This document shows, one piece after another, positions 25,003 to 34,202 of a DNA stretch of 64,000 nt. A model generated the notes under the pieces. It was not told where the DNA came from and did not search any database. It saw only the letters and a list, made by a program, of their open reading frames with translations. This DNA comes from Rhodobacteraceae bacterium S2214. GTDB lineage: Bacteria > Pseudomonadota > Alphaproteobacteria > Rhodobacterales > Rhodobacteraceae. The position numbers and the translations under genes are program-made. How positions within the stretch are numbered: position 1 is the stretch's first letter; every line of letters begins with the position of its first letter. The stretch is taken from NCBI GenBank assembly GCA_025141675.1, contig CP081161.1, positions 1,710,001-1,774,000 on the forward strand. The letters run 5' to 3'.

Positions 25003-26124
25003 ATGTCTGATCTATTGCAAACCCCGCTACATCAGTTTCACGAAACGCTTGGCGCAAAGATGGTGCCGTTTGCGGGCTATGCGATGCCTGTTCAATACCC
25101 GATGGGCGTCATGCAAGAACATCTGCACACCCGCACCAAAGCTGGATTGTTTGACGTCAGTCATATGGGGCAGGTGATCATCAAGGGGGCGGATCATGCT
25201 GCCGCCGCGACGGCCTTAGAGACGTTGATACCTGTCGACATTCTGGGTCTAGCCCCGGATCGTCAACGTTACGGATTTCTAACGAATGACACGGGCGGGA
25301 TTATGGATGATCTGATGCTTGCCAATCGGGGTGATCATATCTTCATGGTCGTGAATGCGGGCTGCAAACGGAATGATATTGCTTACCTCAAGTCCAAGCT
25401 AGCCGATGTCAGCGTCACCGAAGTTACGGATCGTGCGTTAATTGCATTGCAGGGGCCTGCCGCTGAAGCAGTGTTGGCAGCCCTTGATCCAAAGGTCGCG
25501 GATATGCGTTTCATGGATGTGATCACGGCGTCGCTGGCAGGTGCGGATTGTTGGGTGTCGCGGTCGGGTTATACCGGTGAAGACGGCTATGAGGTTTCAG
25601 TGCCCGCCGCACAGGCCGCGACATTGGCGAAAGCGCTGCTGGCGCATGACGACGTGGCCCCGATTGGGCTTGGTGCGCGGGATAGTCTGCGATTGGAAGG
25701 CGGGTTATGCCTTTACGGGCACGATATTGATACGGACACGACCCCGACTGAAGCGGCGCTGAATTGGGCGATCCAAAAGGTGCGTCGCAGTGGCGGTGAT
25801 CGCGCTGGTGGGTTTCCGGGGGCTGACGTTATTTTGGCCCAGCTGGCTGACGGGGCGGATCGCAAACGGGTTGGGCTGCTGCCCGAAGGGCGCGCACCGA
25901 TGCGCGAGGGCGTGCCGCTGTTTGCACATATTGAGGACGAAACGCCGATTGGGGCGATCACATCGGGTGGTTTTGGCCCGACTGTCGGTGGGCCTGTGGC
26001 GATGGGCTACCTGCCGGTCGCACAGGCTGACCTAGGAACAACGGTCTATGGCGAACTGCGCGGAAAACGATTGCCGCTGACGGTCGCAGCACTTCCTTTC
26101 ACACCTGCAAATTTCAAACGTTAA
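25003..26124 (+). CDS. gcvT: Aminomethyltransferase, glycine cleavage system T protein
   Basis: A 373-residue folate-binding enzyme. It transfers the methylene of the aminomethyl-lipoyl arm of GcvH to tetrahydrofolate, releasing ammonia. Motifs are TPLHQFHETLGAKMVPFAGY, then KAGLFDVSHMGQ and SRSGYTGEDGYEVSVP. The start at 25003 follows AGAGG at good spacing; the frame stays open into the riboswitch, but that part is not coding. It is the first gene of gcvT-gcvH-gcvP. Confidence 0.97.
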   Translation: MSDLLQTPLHQFHETLGAKMVPFAGYAMPVQYPMGVMQEHLHTRTKAGLFDVSHMGQVIIKGADHAAAATALETLIPVDILGLAPDRQRYGFLTNDTGGIMDDLMLANRGDHIFMVVNAGCKRNDIAYLKSKLADVSVTEVTDRALIALQGPAAEAVLAALDPKVADMRFMDVITASLAGADCWVSRSGYTGEDGYEVSVPAAQAATLAKALLAHDDVAPIGLGARDSLRLEGGLCLYGHDIDTDTTPTEAALNWAIQKVRRSGGDRAGGFPGADVILAQLADGADRKRVGLLPEGRAPMREGVPLFAHIEDETPIGAITSGGFGPTVGGPVAMGYLPVAQADLGTTVYGELRGKRLPLTVAALPFTPANFKR

Positions 26125-26142
26125 ACGAACCGGAGAAGATAC

Positions 26143-26502
26143 ATGAAATTCACTGAAGAACACGAATGGCTGCGCCCTGAAGGCGATATTGTTGTCGTTG
26201 GCATCACCGAACACGCCACGACCCAACTGGGCGATATTGTCTTTGTTGAACTGCCTGATGTCGGGGCAACTGTGACCAAAGACGAAGAAATTGTCGTGAT
26301 CGAAAGCGTCAAAGCCGCGTCCGATATTATGGCTCCGATTGATGGTGAAATCGTCGAAGTGAACAGTGCGCTTGCGGACAATCCCGCCCTTGCGAACGAG
26401 GATGCAATCGGCGCGGGCTGGTTTTTCAAAATCAAACCGTCTGATGCGTCCCAGATGGACGAATACATGGATGAAGCTGCGTACAACGCCTTGATCGCCT
26501 AA
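26143..26502 (+). CDS. gcvH: Glycine cleavage system H protein
   Basis: A 119-residue lipoyl-carrier protein. It shuttles the aminomethyl group between GcvP and GcvT and electrons to the L protein. The lipoylated lysine lies in VIESVKAASDI, and the N-terminus reads MKFTEEHEWL as in most GcvH proteins. It lies 18 bp after gcvT with GGAGAAG before the ATG. Confidence 0.98.
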   Translation: MKFTEEHEWLRPEGDIVVVGITEHATTQLGDIVFVELPDVGATVTKDEEIVVIESVKAASDIMAPIDGEIVEVNSALADNPALANEDAIGAGWFFKIKPSDASQMDEYMDEAAYNALIA

Positions 26503-26517
26503 CCTACGGAGCCTGAC

Positions 26518-29361
26518 ATGACCTTCACCCCGACCGACTATTTGCCATATGATTTTGCCAACCGCCGCCACATTGGGCCAACGCCTTCGGAAATGGCCGA
26601 CATGCTGGATGTCCTCGGGGCGAAGGATCTGGAAACGCTGATCGACGACACGTTGCCAGCCAAGATCCGTCAGGATGCGCCGCTTGAATTCGGGAAACCG
26701 ATGTCAGAGCGCGAATTGCTGCATCACATGAAGGTCACGGCGTCTAAGAATAAGGTGCTGACATCACTGATCGGGCAGGGGTACCACGGCACGGTGACGC
26801 CGCCCGCTATTCAGCGCAACATCTTTGAAAATCCGGCATGGTACACGGCTTACACACCTTACCAGCCCGAGATTTCGCAGGGACGTCTTGAAGCGCTTTT
26901 GAATTTCCAGACAATGGTGTCCGATCTGACTGGTTTGGAGATTGCGAACGCATCCTTACTGGACGAAGCCACGGCCTGCGCTGAAGCGATGACAATGGCG
27001 CAGCGTATCGCGAAAACGAAGGTGAAGGGCTTTTTCATCGACGAAAACTGCCATCCGCAGAACATTTCGGTAATGAAAACCCGCGCGGCGCCGCTGGGCA
27101 TCGAGATCACGGTCGGAAGGCCTGACGATATGGACGCCGACGCCGTCTTTGGCGCGATTTTCCAATATCCGGGCACCTACGGACACATCCGTGATTTCAC
27201 GCCTGAAATCGCCAAACTGCATGCTTCAAAAGCGATTGGTATCATCGCGGCTGACCCGTTGTCGCTAACGTTGCTGAAGGAACCGGGTGCGATGGGGGCG
27301 GATATTGCCGTAGGTAGCACCCAACGTTTTGGTGTGCCTGTGGGCTATGGCGGCCCGCACGCTGCCTATATGGCTACCAAGCAGAACTACGCGCGCTCTA
27401 TGCCCGGGCGGCTTGTGGGTGTGTCCATCGACAGTCACGGCAACCGCGCATACCGGCTGTCGTTGCAAACGCGCGAACAACATATCCGGCGCGAAAAGGC
27501 GACGTCGAATGTCTGTACCGCCCAAGCGTTGCTTGCCGTGATGGCGGGCTTCTATGCGGTGTTCCACGGGCCAGAGGGGCTTAAGGCGATTGCGCAGCGT
27601 ATTCACCGCAAAACGGCGCGACTGGCAGAGGGGATCAAGGGCGCGGGTTTTGACGTACGCCCAGCCACGTTCTTTGACACGATCACCGTTGAGGTTGGAC
27701 CGCTGCAAGCGGCTGTCATGAAATCGGCAGTTGATGAAGGGATTAACCTGCGTGCTGTTGGCACAACGCAGGTGGGGATCACGTTGGATGAACGCACGCG
27801 TCCCGCGACGATTGAGGCCGTCTGGCGCGCCTTCGGGATCGAGCGGGCGGACAAGGATTACACGCCGCATTACCACGTCCCAGAAAAGCTGATCCGTACG
27901 TCTGATTACCTGACGCATCCGGTGTTCCACATGAACCGCGCTGAAACCGAGATGATGCGCTATATGCGGCGGCTGGCCGATCGTGATCTGGCACTTGATC
28001 GTGCGATGATCCCGTTGGGGTCTTGCACGATGAAGCTTAATTCCGCCGCTGAAATGATGCCGGTGTCTTGGGATGAATTTTCGTTGCTGCACCCTTATGT
28101 GCCACGCGATCAGGCGGCCGGTTATATGGAAATGATCGACGACCTGTCGGCGAAGCTGTGTGACGTGACAGGCTATGACGCGATTTCGATGCAGCCCAAT
28201 TCGGGTGCACAGGGCGAATATGCGGGACTATTGTCGATGGCCCGTTATCACCAAGCAAACGGGCAGGAGCACCGTAACATTTGCCTGATCCCGATGTCCG
28301 CGCATGGCACTAACCCTGCGTCCGCCCAAATGGTTGGTTGGAAAGTTGTGCCGATCAAATCCGCCGACAACGGTGATATTGATGTCGATGATTTCCGCGC
28401 GAAGGCCGAACAACATGCTGATAACCTTGCGGGCTGTATGATCACCTATCCGTCAACCCACGGCGTGTTCGAGGAAACTGTGATCGAGGTATGCCAAATT
28501 GTGCATGACCACGGCGGTCAGGTCTACATTGACGGGGCCAACATGAACGCGATGGTGGGTCTGTCCCGCCCCGGTGATCTGGGCGGGGACGTCAGCCACC
28601 TGAACCTGCACAAAACGTTCTGCATTCCGCATGGCGGCGGTGGTCCGGGCATGGGGCCCATCGGAGTTAAATCCCATCTGATCCCGCATCTGCCTGGCGA
28701 TCCGACAACGGGGGACGGCGCAGTATCTGCCGCGGCTTTCGGGTCGCCGTCGCTGTTGCCGATTTCGTGGGCCTATTGTTTGATGATGGGCGGCGACGGG
28801 CTGACGCAAGCGACGCGCGTGGCGATCCTCAATGCCAACTACATTGCCAAACGGCTCGAGGGGGCATTCGAGGTGCTATATAAGGGCCCTTCAGGTCGCG
28901 TCGCACATGAATGTATCATCGACACACGTCCTTTCGCCGACAGCGCACATGTGACGGTGGATGACATCGCCAAGCGGTTGATCGATTGTGGTTTCCACGC
29001 CCCCACAATGAGCTGGCCTGTTGCAGGCACCTTGATGATCGAACCCACTGAATCCGAGACAAAGGCCGAACTCGACCGTTTTTGCGATGCGATGCTCGCC
29101 ATCCGCGCAGAGATCAAGGATATCGAGGACGGCAATGCTGATCCGGAAAATAATCCTTTGAAGAACGCGCCGCACACGATGGAAGACCTGATCACAGACT
29201 GGGACAGGCCTTATTCGCGCGAAGCGGGGTGTTTCCCGCCTGGTGCGTTCCGGATCGACAAATACTGGCCGCCGGTCAACCGTGTCGACAATGTCTGGGG
29301 GGATCGCAACCTTGCCTGTACTTGCCCGCCGATGGACGACTATCTGGACGCGGCTGAATAG
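26518..29361 (+). CDS. gcvP: Glycine dehydrogenase (decarboxylating), P protein
   Basis: A 947-residue PLP enzyme in the fused single-chain form; both halves have the aminotransferase fold. The PLP lysine lies in [18 protein letters not shown]. The N-terminus contains [14 protein letters not shown]. It decarboxylates glycine and loads the aminomethyl group onto GcvH. It is the last gene of the riboswitch-controlled operon and is followed by a terminator-like hairpin at 29383. Confidence 0.98.
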   Translation: MTFTPTDYLPYDFANRRHIGPTPSEMADMLDVLGAKDLETLIDDTLPAKIRQDAPLEFGKPMSERELLHHMKVTASKNKVLTSLIGQGYHGTVTPPAIQRNIFENPAWYTAYTPYQPEISQGRLEALLNFQTMVSDLTGLEIANASLLDEATACAEAMTMAQRIAKTKVKGFFIDENCHPQNISVMKTRAAPLGIEITVGRPDDMDADAVFGAIFQYPGTYGHIRDFTPEIAKLHASKAIGIIAADPLSLTLLKEPGAMGADIAVGSTQRFGVPVGYGGPHAAYMATKQNYARSMPGRLVGVSIDSHGNRAYRLSLQTREQHIRREKATSNVCTAQALLAVMAGFYAVFHGPEGLKAIAQRIHRKTARLAEGIKGAGFDVRPATFFDTITVEVGPLQAAVMKSAVDEGINLRAVGTTQVGITLDERTRPATIEAVWRAFGIERADKDYTPHYHVPEKLIRTSDYLTHPVFHMNRAETEMMRYMRRLADRDLALDRAMIPLGSCTMKLNSAAEMMPVSWDEFSLLHPYVPRDQAAGYMEMIDDLSAKLCDVTGYDAISMQPNSGAQGEYAGLLSMARYHQANGQEHRNICLIPMSAHGTNPASAQMVGWKVVPIKSADNGDIDVDDFRAKAEQHADNLAGCMITYPSTHGVFEETVIEVCQIVHDHGGQVYIDGANMNAMVGLSRPGDLGGDVSHLNLHKTFCIPHGGGGPGMGPIGVKSHLIPHLPGDPTTGDGAVSAAAFGSPSLLPISWAYCLMMGGDGLTQATRVAILNANYIAKRLEGAFEVLYKGPSGRVAHECIIDTRPFADSAHVTVDDIAKRLIDCGFHAPTMSWPVAGTLMIEPTESETKAELDRFCDAMLAIRAEIKDIEDGNADPENNPLKNAPHTMEDLITDWDRPYSREAGCFPPGAFRIDKYWPPVNRVDNVWGDRNLACTCPPMDDYLDAAE

Positions 29362-29382
29362 GTTCAGCGTTTGAATTGATGG

Positions 29383-29412
29383 CCGCGACAGTTGTGCGAT
29401 TGTCGCGGTCTT
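29383..29412. terminator. Terminator-like hairpin between gcvP and the RpiR gene
   Basis: CCGCGACA (29383-29390) pairs with TGTCGCGG (29401-29408) around a 10-nt loop and is followed by TCTTTG. It lies 22 bp after the gcvP stop, between two convergent genes, so it may stop both transcripts. Confidence 0.7.
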
Positions 29413-29422
29413 TGACGCGGAG

Positions 29423-30295
29423 CTAGGTGAATTTCCGGAACAGTTTTGTCTGGTCGAACATATCCTCAAGCCCTTCGATGCGGGCCTTTGTTTCGGTCCA
29501 GTTTAAGGTTTGCACAGACGAAATCATCGTCTCAATCAACAGCATCGTGGTTGTCGCGCTGTCCCATGCGGACGGCACGATGATCCTGTTGCTCAGGCAG
29601 ACCGTGGCAAGCGGGTGCACAGGTGATAGCCATTGATCGGTCATCAAGATGATCAGTGCGCCACGTTCATGCGCCATTTCAGCCAATTTCAGCGTGTTGT
29701 TTTCGTACCTGCGCACGTCAAAAATCACAAAAACATCGCCCTTTTTTGCGTTCAGCAAATAGTGCGGCCATGTGTTTGAGGTGGATTGGACGTGCGTCAG
29801 GTTCGCCCTGATGACCTGCATATGCAAAAACAGATATTCGGCCAAAGTGTGTGTAATGCGGCCCCCAACGATATAAAGATGCCGGTCCTTGTCTGCGAGC
29901 AGTTCACAGGCGTGATCGAACGCATCGGGATCAATTTGACCAAGTGTCAGACGGATATTGTCGATCACAGCGTCGGTGAACCTGTTCAGGATATGCTCGG
30001 ATGGTGCCGCCTCGGCCCACGTGTCGTGTTTGGCGATGGGGGTTTGTACGCGTGCCTTTAATTCGTCGCGTAAGCCCGACTGGAATTCTGGATAGCCTTT
30101 GTATCCGAGTTTTTGCACCATACGTGCGACTGTGGGCACAGACACGTCGGCATTCTTAGCCAACGCCGTGAGCGGCCCGAGACCAGATGCCGGATAATTC
30201 TCGAGGACGGACAGGGCCAATTGCCGCTCTGCGCGCGTGAGCTGATCAAGCATTTCGTGGATGCGATCGGATATTGTTTGTGCAGCCTCGGTCAT
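29423..30295 (-). CDS. MurR/RpiR-family transcriptional regulator
   Basis: A 290-residue regulator with an N-terminal RpiR helix-turn-helix (LTALAKNADVSVPTVARMVQKLGYKGYPEF) and a C-terminal SIS domain (about 135-270, HLYIVGGRITHTLAEYLFLH) that normally binds phosphosugars. The start at 30295 follows GGGGGC; a GTG at 30316 or ATG at 30307 is possible. It is divergent from the amine-locus operon and is its probable regulator. Roseobacter RpiR proteins often control non-sugar catabolic genes, so the ligand is open. Confidence 0.88.
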   Translation of the reverse strand: MTEAAQTISDRIHEMLDQLTRAERQLALSVLENYPASGLGPLTALAKNADVSVPTVARMVQKLGYKGYPEFQSGLRDELKARVQTPIAKHDTWAEAAPSEHILNRFTDAVIDNIRLTLGQIDPDAFDHACELLADKDRHLYIVGGRITHTLAEYLFLHMQVIRANLTHVQSTSNTWPHYLLNAKKGDVFVIFDVRRYENNTLKLAEMAHERGALIILMTDQWLSPVHPLATVCLSNRIIVPSAWDSATTTMLLIETMISSVQTLNWTETKARIEGLEDMFDQTKLFRKFT

Positions 30296-30339
30296 CGTTG
30301 CCCCCATTTTGTTCACAAAAATAACAGCGCAAACTGATG

Positions 30340-30357
30340 TGTGATAAATATTTCACA
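30340..30357. promoter_or_regulatory. Palindromic operator candidate in the RpiR/amidohydrolase divergent region
   Basis: TGTGATAAATATTTCACA has perfect TGTGA/TCACA arms with an AT-rich 8-bp centre. It lies between the RpiR gene and the N-formylglutamate-amidohydrolase-type gene. The spacing is two bases longer than a CRP site. Recognition by the RpiR protein is inference. Confidence 0.4.
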
Positions 30358-30409
30358 ATTGTGTTGACATCGCGGGGGTATGGCAAGCACTTTATCACTG
30401 GGGGTTGCG

Positions 30410-31165
30410 ATGAATTCACGGACAGACGATTCAGGTTGTGTTGAGGTCGTACGCGGCACGGCAAGCTCTGCCGTGGTTTTAGTCTGCGAACATGCCAGCC
30501 CGTTTATTCCCGAAGCGTTCAACGACCTCGGGATTGCCCCTGCCGCAAAGCGAAGCCACGTCGCGTGGGATCCCGGTGCGATGGCTGTGGCAAAGGCGAT
30601 GGCGCAAGACCTTGATGCGGTGCTTGTTGCCTCGAAGGTGTCGCGCCTTGTCTACGATTGTAATCGCCCGCCGGAGGCCGCAGACGCGATGCCAATCCGC
30701 AGCGAAGCGTTTGATGTGCCCGGCAATGTGGGCCTGACGCAGTCGGACAGAGACGCCCGTGTTTCCCAGTTCTACACGCCGTTCAAAGACACGCTTGCGC
30801 ATGAGATTGCACAGCGGTCGGGTCCGGTTATCGTGACTATTCACAGTTTTACCCCCGTCTACAATGGACAGGCGCGGGGCGTTGAAATCGGGGTGCTGCA
30901 TGACAGTGACAGCCGCTTGGCCGATGCGATTTTGGATGTTGCGGACACGTTTGATGTGCGCCGGAACGCGCCTTACGGTCCCGAAGACGGGGTCACGCAT
31001 ACCCTGAAAGAGCACGCGATCAAGCAGGGCCACCTGAATGTCATGATCGAGGTGCGCAACGATCTGATTGCAGATGCGAAATCTCAAACTGCGATGGCTG
31101 CAACGCTGACGCGCTGGGTTAGTAATGCCATCGACGCTGTGGAGGCCGCCGCATGCAAGGGGTGA
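30410..31165 (+). CDS. N-formylglutamate amidohydrolase-family enzyme
   Basis: A 251-residue zinc amidohydrolase of the HutG-type FGase family. Markers are VLVCEHASPFIP, then HVAWDPGAMAVAKAMA, VSRLVYDCNRPP and VIVTIHSFTPVYNGQ with RGVEIGVLHDSD. Known members hydrolyse N-formyl-L-glutamate. No other histidine-degradation gene is present, and the gene overlaps the TRAP small permease by 13 bp. A role on another glutamyl amide is therefore plausible. The start at 30410 follows GGGGG; 30380 is a weaker alternative. Confidence 0.88.
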   Translation: MNSRTDDSGCVEVVRGTASSAVVLVCEHASPFIPEAFNDLGIAPAAKRSHVAWDPGAMAVAKAMAQDLDAVLVASKVSRLVYDCNRPPEAADAMPIRSEAFDVPGNVGLTQSDRDARVSQFYTPFKDTLAHEIAQRSGPVIVTIHSFTPVYNGQARGVEIGVLHDSDSRLADAILDVADTFDVRRNAPYGPEDGVTHTLKEHAIKQGHLNVMIEVRNDLIADAKSQTAMAATLTRWVSNAIDAVEAAACKG

Positions 31166-31722
31166 TGCGCGGATATATTCGCGGCGTGGATGCTGTGAAC
31201 TACCGGATCGGCCGCGTTGCGATGTACGGGATTTTTGTTCTCATGGGGATTTTACTGTGGTCGTCGATCAGCAAGACATTCTTCCTGCCAACACTTTGGA
31301 CGCTTGAGTTGGCTCAGTTCGTTATGGTGGGGTATTACATCCTTGGCGGGCCGTACTCCTTGCAGCTTGGGTCGAACGTGCGGATGGACCTGCTGTATGG
31401 CGATTGGTCGGTGAAACGCAAAGCGTGGTTTGATGCGATCACAGTCCTATTTTTGATCTTTTACCTATGTGTGCTGATCTATGGCGCGGTGAGTTCCACG
31501 GCCTATTCGTTGGGCTATTGGAAAGACGCGCCGTTTTCGTTCCTCGCAGGCGTCGTGATCGGGACCGAAGAGATCGGCACGCTGGAACGGTCGTCGTCGT
31601 CGTGGCGCCCCTACATGTGGCCGATCAAAGTGGTGATGATCGTGGGCTTCGTGCTGATGCTGCTGCAATGCATTTCCGAATTTTTCAAAGATATCCTGCG
31701 TCTTAAAGGGGCTGACATCTGA
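31153..31722 (+). CDS. TRAP transporter small permease (DctQ family)
   Basis: A 189-residue inner-membrane protein with four hydrophobic segments. The TRAP-Q domain spans LELAQFVMVGYYILGGPYSL and NVRMDLLYG to the last TM (IKVVMIVGFVLMLLQ). It has a longer inter-helix region than usual after GYWKDAPFSF. It pairs with the DctM-type permease, whose ATG overlaps its stop by one base. It is part of a tripartite sodium-driven importer with the binding protein at 33094. Confidence 0.92.
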   Translation: MQGVMRGYIRGVDAVNYRIGRVAMYGIFVLMGILLWSSISKTFFLPTLWTLELAQFVMVGYYILGGPYSLQLGSNVRMDLLYGDWSVKRKAWFDAITVLFLIFYLCVLIYGAVSSTAYSLGYWKDAPFSFLAGVVIGTEEIGTLERSSSSWRPYMWPIKVVMIVGFVLMLLQCISEFFKDILRLKGADI

Positions 31723-33047
31723 TGCCTTACGAGATGATCGCGACCCTTATGTTCTCGACCATGATGCTGATGTTGCTCACAGGTCAGCGGGTGTTTGGTG
31801 CTATTGGGTTTGTCGCAGTGGTCGCGGCGTTGCTGCTCTGGGGTGATAAAGGCGGGTACGACATCGGGTTTGCTGCCGCGATGAAACTGATGAAGTGGTA
31901 TCCGCTACTGACGCTGCCGATGTTCATTTTTATGGGCTACGTGTTGAGCGAATCCAAGATTGCCGATGATCTTTATAAGATGTTCCATGTCTGGATGGGC
32001 GGCCTGCGTGGTGGGCTTGCGATCGGGACGATTGGCCTGATGGTGCTGATTTCCGCGATGAACGGGCTTAGCGTGGCTGGCATGGCGATTGGGGCGACGA
32101 TTGCGCTGCCTGAACTGCTGAAACGTGGCTACGACAAACGCATGGTGACGGGTGTTATTCAGGCCGGATCGTCGTTGGGTATTCTCGTGCCACCGTCCGT
32201 TGTGCTGGTGCTCTACGCGATGATCGCGCGGCAACCGGTAGGGCAGTTGTGGCTGGCTGGTGTGGTGCCAGGCCTGATGATGGCGGCACTTTTCATCATC
32301 TATATCGTGGTGCGTTGTTGGAAGAACCCTGATCTCGGGCCCGCATTACCTGCCGCAGAACGCGACATTCCGCAGGCTGAGAAATACCGCCTGCTGCTGG
32401 CCGGATTGCTGCCGTTGGTAATTTTTGCGGTGATGATGGTCCCCTTCGTGAACGGGTGGACATCTTTGGTGGAAAGCTCTGCGATTGGTGCAATTGCCGC
32501 GTTTTTAGCGGCGGTGCTCAAGGGGCGCATGACCCGCGAGGTGTTCGAGAATTCGGTGCGCAATACGCTGGGTATCACCTGTATGTTTATGTGGATCATC
32601 CTTGCGGCGTTGGCTTTCGGTGCTGTGTTTGACGGTCTGGGTGCGGTCAAGGCGATCGAGAGCCTATTCACAGAACGTCTAGGCCTGAACCCTTGGGTGA
32701 TCCTGATTCTGATGCAGTTGTCGTTTATCGTAATGGGCACGTTCCTTGATGACACGGCGATGCTGGTCATTGTCGCCCCACTTTATGTACCGCTGGTGGG
32801 CGAGCTGGGCTTTGATCTAATCTGGTACGGCATTTTGTACACGATCACCTGCCAGATCGCCTATATGACGCCGCCGTTTGGCTACAACCTGTTCTTGATG
32901 CGGGCGATGGCCCCGCCAGAGATCAGCATTCAGGACATCTACCGGTCCATCGGGCCCTTCGTGATGGTGATGGTCGGTGCGCTGATCCTCGTGATGGTGT
33001 TCCCGCAACTGGCCCTGTGGCTGCCCAATTATGTTTACGGAAATTAA
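31722..33047 (+). CDS. TRAP transporter large permease (DctM family)
   Basis: A 441-residue transporter subunit with about 12 hydrophobic helices, the ion-coupled translocation pathway of the TRAP system. TRAP-M motifs include LPMFIFMGYVLSESKIADDL, then SLGILVPPSVVLVLY and the terminal GYNLFLMRAMAPPEIS. Translationally coupled to the small permease. The substrate class of TRAP systems is organic acids and zwitterions. Confidence 0.94.
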   Translation: MPYEMIATLMFSTMMLMLLTGQRVFGAIGFVAVVAALLLWGDKGGYDIGFAAAMKLMKWYPLLTLPMFIFMGYVLSESKIADDLYKMFHVWMGGLRGGLAIGTIGLMVLISAMNGLSVAGMAIGATIALPELLKRGYDKRMVTGVIQAGSSLGILVPPSVVLVLYAMIARQPVGQLWLAGVVPGLMMAALFIIYIVVRCWKNPDLGPALPAAERDIPQAEKYRLLLAGLLPLVIFAVMMVPFVNGWTSLVESSAIGAIAAFLAAVLKGRMTREVFENSVRNTLGITCMFMWIILAALAFGAVFDGLGAVKAIESLFTERLGLNPWVILILMQLSFIVMGTFLDDTAMLVIVAPLYVPLVGELGFDLIWYGILYTITCQIAYMTPPFGYNLFLMRAMAPPEISIQDIYRSIGPFVMVMVGALILVMVFPQLALWLPNYVYGN

Positions 33048-33093
33048 GATCAAGAACTCCACCAATGGAGCCTAACCCAACAAGGAGACTATT

Positions 33094-34131
33094 ATGACGA
33101 CAAGACGTAATTTTATTCGCAATGCGAGCCTCGCCGGTGCCGCAACGTTGGCGGCACCATCGATCGCCCGCGCACAAGAAGCGATCAAATGGCGGTTCCA
33201 GACCTATGCGGGGTCCGCGCTTGGTGAACATGTGACCAAGCCTGTGATTGATTACATCAACACTGCGGCCAACGGCGAGCTGGAAGTCGAGCTGTTCTAC
33301 GCCGATCAGATTGTGCCCACGGGCGAGTTGTTCCAAGCGTTGCAGCGCGGCACGATTGATGGTGTGCATTCCGATGATGACTCCATGGCCTCACCCACAC
33401 CGCTACAGCAGTTTGGTGGCTATTTCCCGTTTGCGACGAAACATATCCTCGACGTGCCGGTCTTGTTTAACCAGTACGGTCTCAAGGAAATCTGGGAAGA
33501 AGAATACGCCAAGGTTGGCGTCAAATGGCTGTCAGCGGCGGGGCAGGACCCTTGTAACTTTAACACCACCAAAGAAATCACCAGCGTTGCCGATCTTGAA
33601 GGGTTGAAACTGTATACCTTCCCGACGGCGGGTCGGTTCCTGTCGAAATTCGGTGTGGTCCCAGTGAACATCCCATACGAGGATGCAGAGGTTGCCGTGC
33701 AAACGGGCGAGCTGGACGGTATGGCGTGGTCGGGCATCACCGAGGATTACACCGTCGGCTGGGCCGACGTGACCGACTATTTCCTGACGAACAATATTTC
33801 AGGCGCATGGATCGGGTCGTGGTTCGTGAACGAAGAACGCTGGGCGGATCTGCCTGACCACCTTAAGGCCATCGTCATGGCTGCGACCGAAGCCGGGCAC
33901 ACCTACCGCAACCAGTGGTACTGGGGTGGCGAAGCCGCGTTGCGGGCCAATGGCGACAAGTTGCAACTGCGGTCTGTCCCTGCTGGCGAATGGGCGGAAG
34001 TCGAGAACGCAGCGAAAGAATTCTGGGAAGAAGTGGCGGAAGAAGGTGAAGTTCACCAGAAGATCGTCAACATCTTCAAAGAATATAACAGCGTCATCAA
34101 TCAGGCCGGTGCCCCTTACAATTTCGAGTAA
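33094..34131 (+). CDS. TRAP transporter substrate-binding protein (DctP family)
   Basis: A 345-residue periplasmic receptor. A twin-arginine leader (TTRRNFIRNASLAGAA) ends near SIARAQ. Domain markers are IKWRFQTYAGSALGE, and the carboxylate-binding arginine region around YTFPTAGRFLSK. NAGAWIG-like helix motifs are reduced to NISGAWIGSWF. AAGGAGAC precedes the ATG. A strong hairpin follows at 34151. It delivers the solute for the amine-locus enzymes downstream. Confidence 0.93.
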   Translation: MTTRRNFIRNASLAGAATLAAPSIARAQEAIKWRFQTYAGSALGEHVTKPVIDYINTAANGELEVELFYADQIVPTGELFQALQRGTIDGVHSDDDSMASPTPLQQFGGYFPFATKHILDVPVLFNQYGLKEIWEEEYAKVGVKWLSAAGQDPCNFNTTKEITSVADLEGLKLYTFPTAGRFLSKFGVVPVNIPYEDAEVAVQTGELDGMAWSGITEDYTVGWADVTDYFLTNNISGAWIGSWFVNEERWADLPDHLKAIVMAATEAGHTYRNQWYWGGEAALRANGDKLQLRSVPAGEWAEVENAAKEFWEEVAEEGEVHQKIVNIFKEYNSVINQAGAPYNFE

Positions 34132-34150
34132 GACACCGCATCGTTAACCG

Positions 34151-34177
34151 ACCATCCCGCCTGATCTGCGGGGTGGT
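34151..34177 (+). repeat. Intercistronic hairpin after dctP
   Basis: ACCATCCCGC (34151-34160) pairs with GCGGGGTGGT (34168-34177), one G-T pair, 7-nt loop. No T tract follows and the ligase gene starts 26 bp later. It probably adjusts or stabilises the binding-protein transcript. Confidence 0.6.
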
Positions 34178-34202
34178 TCCCAATTCGACAAGGACATACA
34201 TC

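Noticed and set aside
27265..28092. 275-codon minus-strand frame within gcvP
   Set aside because: It is a shadow of gcvP, rich in His/Arg as expected for antisense of GC-rich coding DNA.
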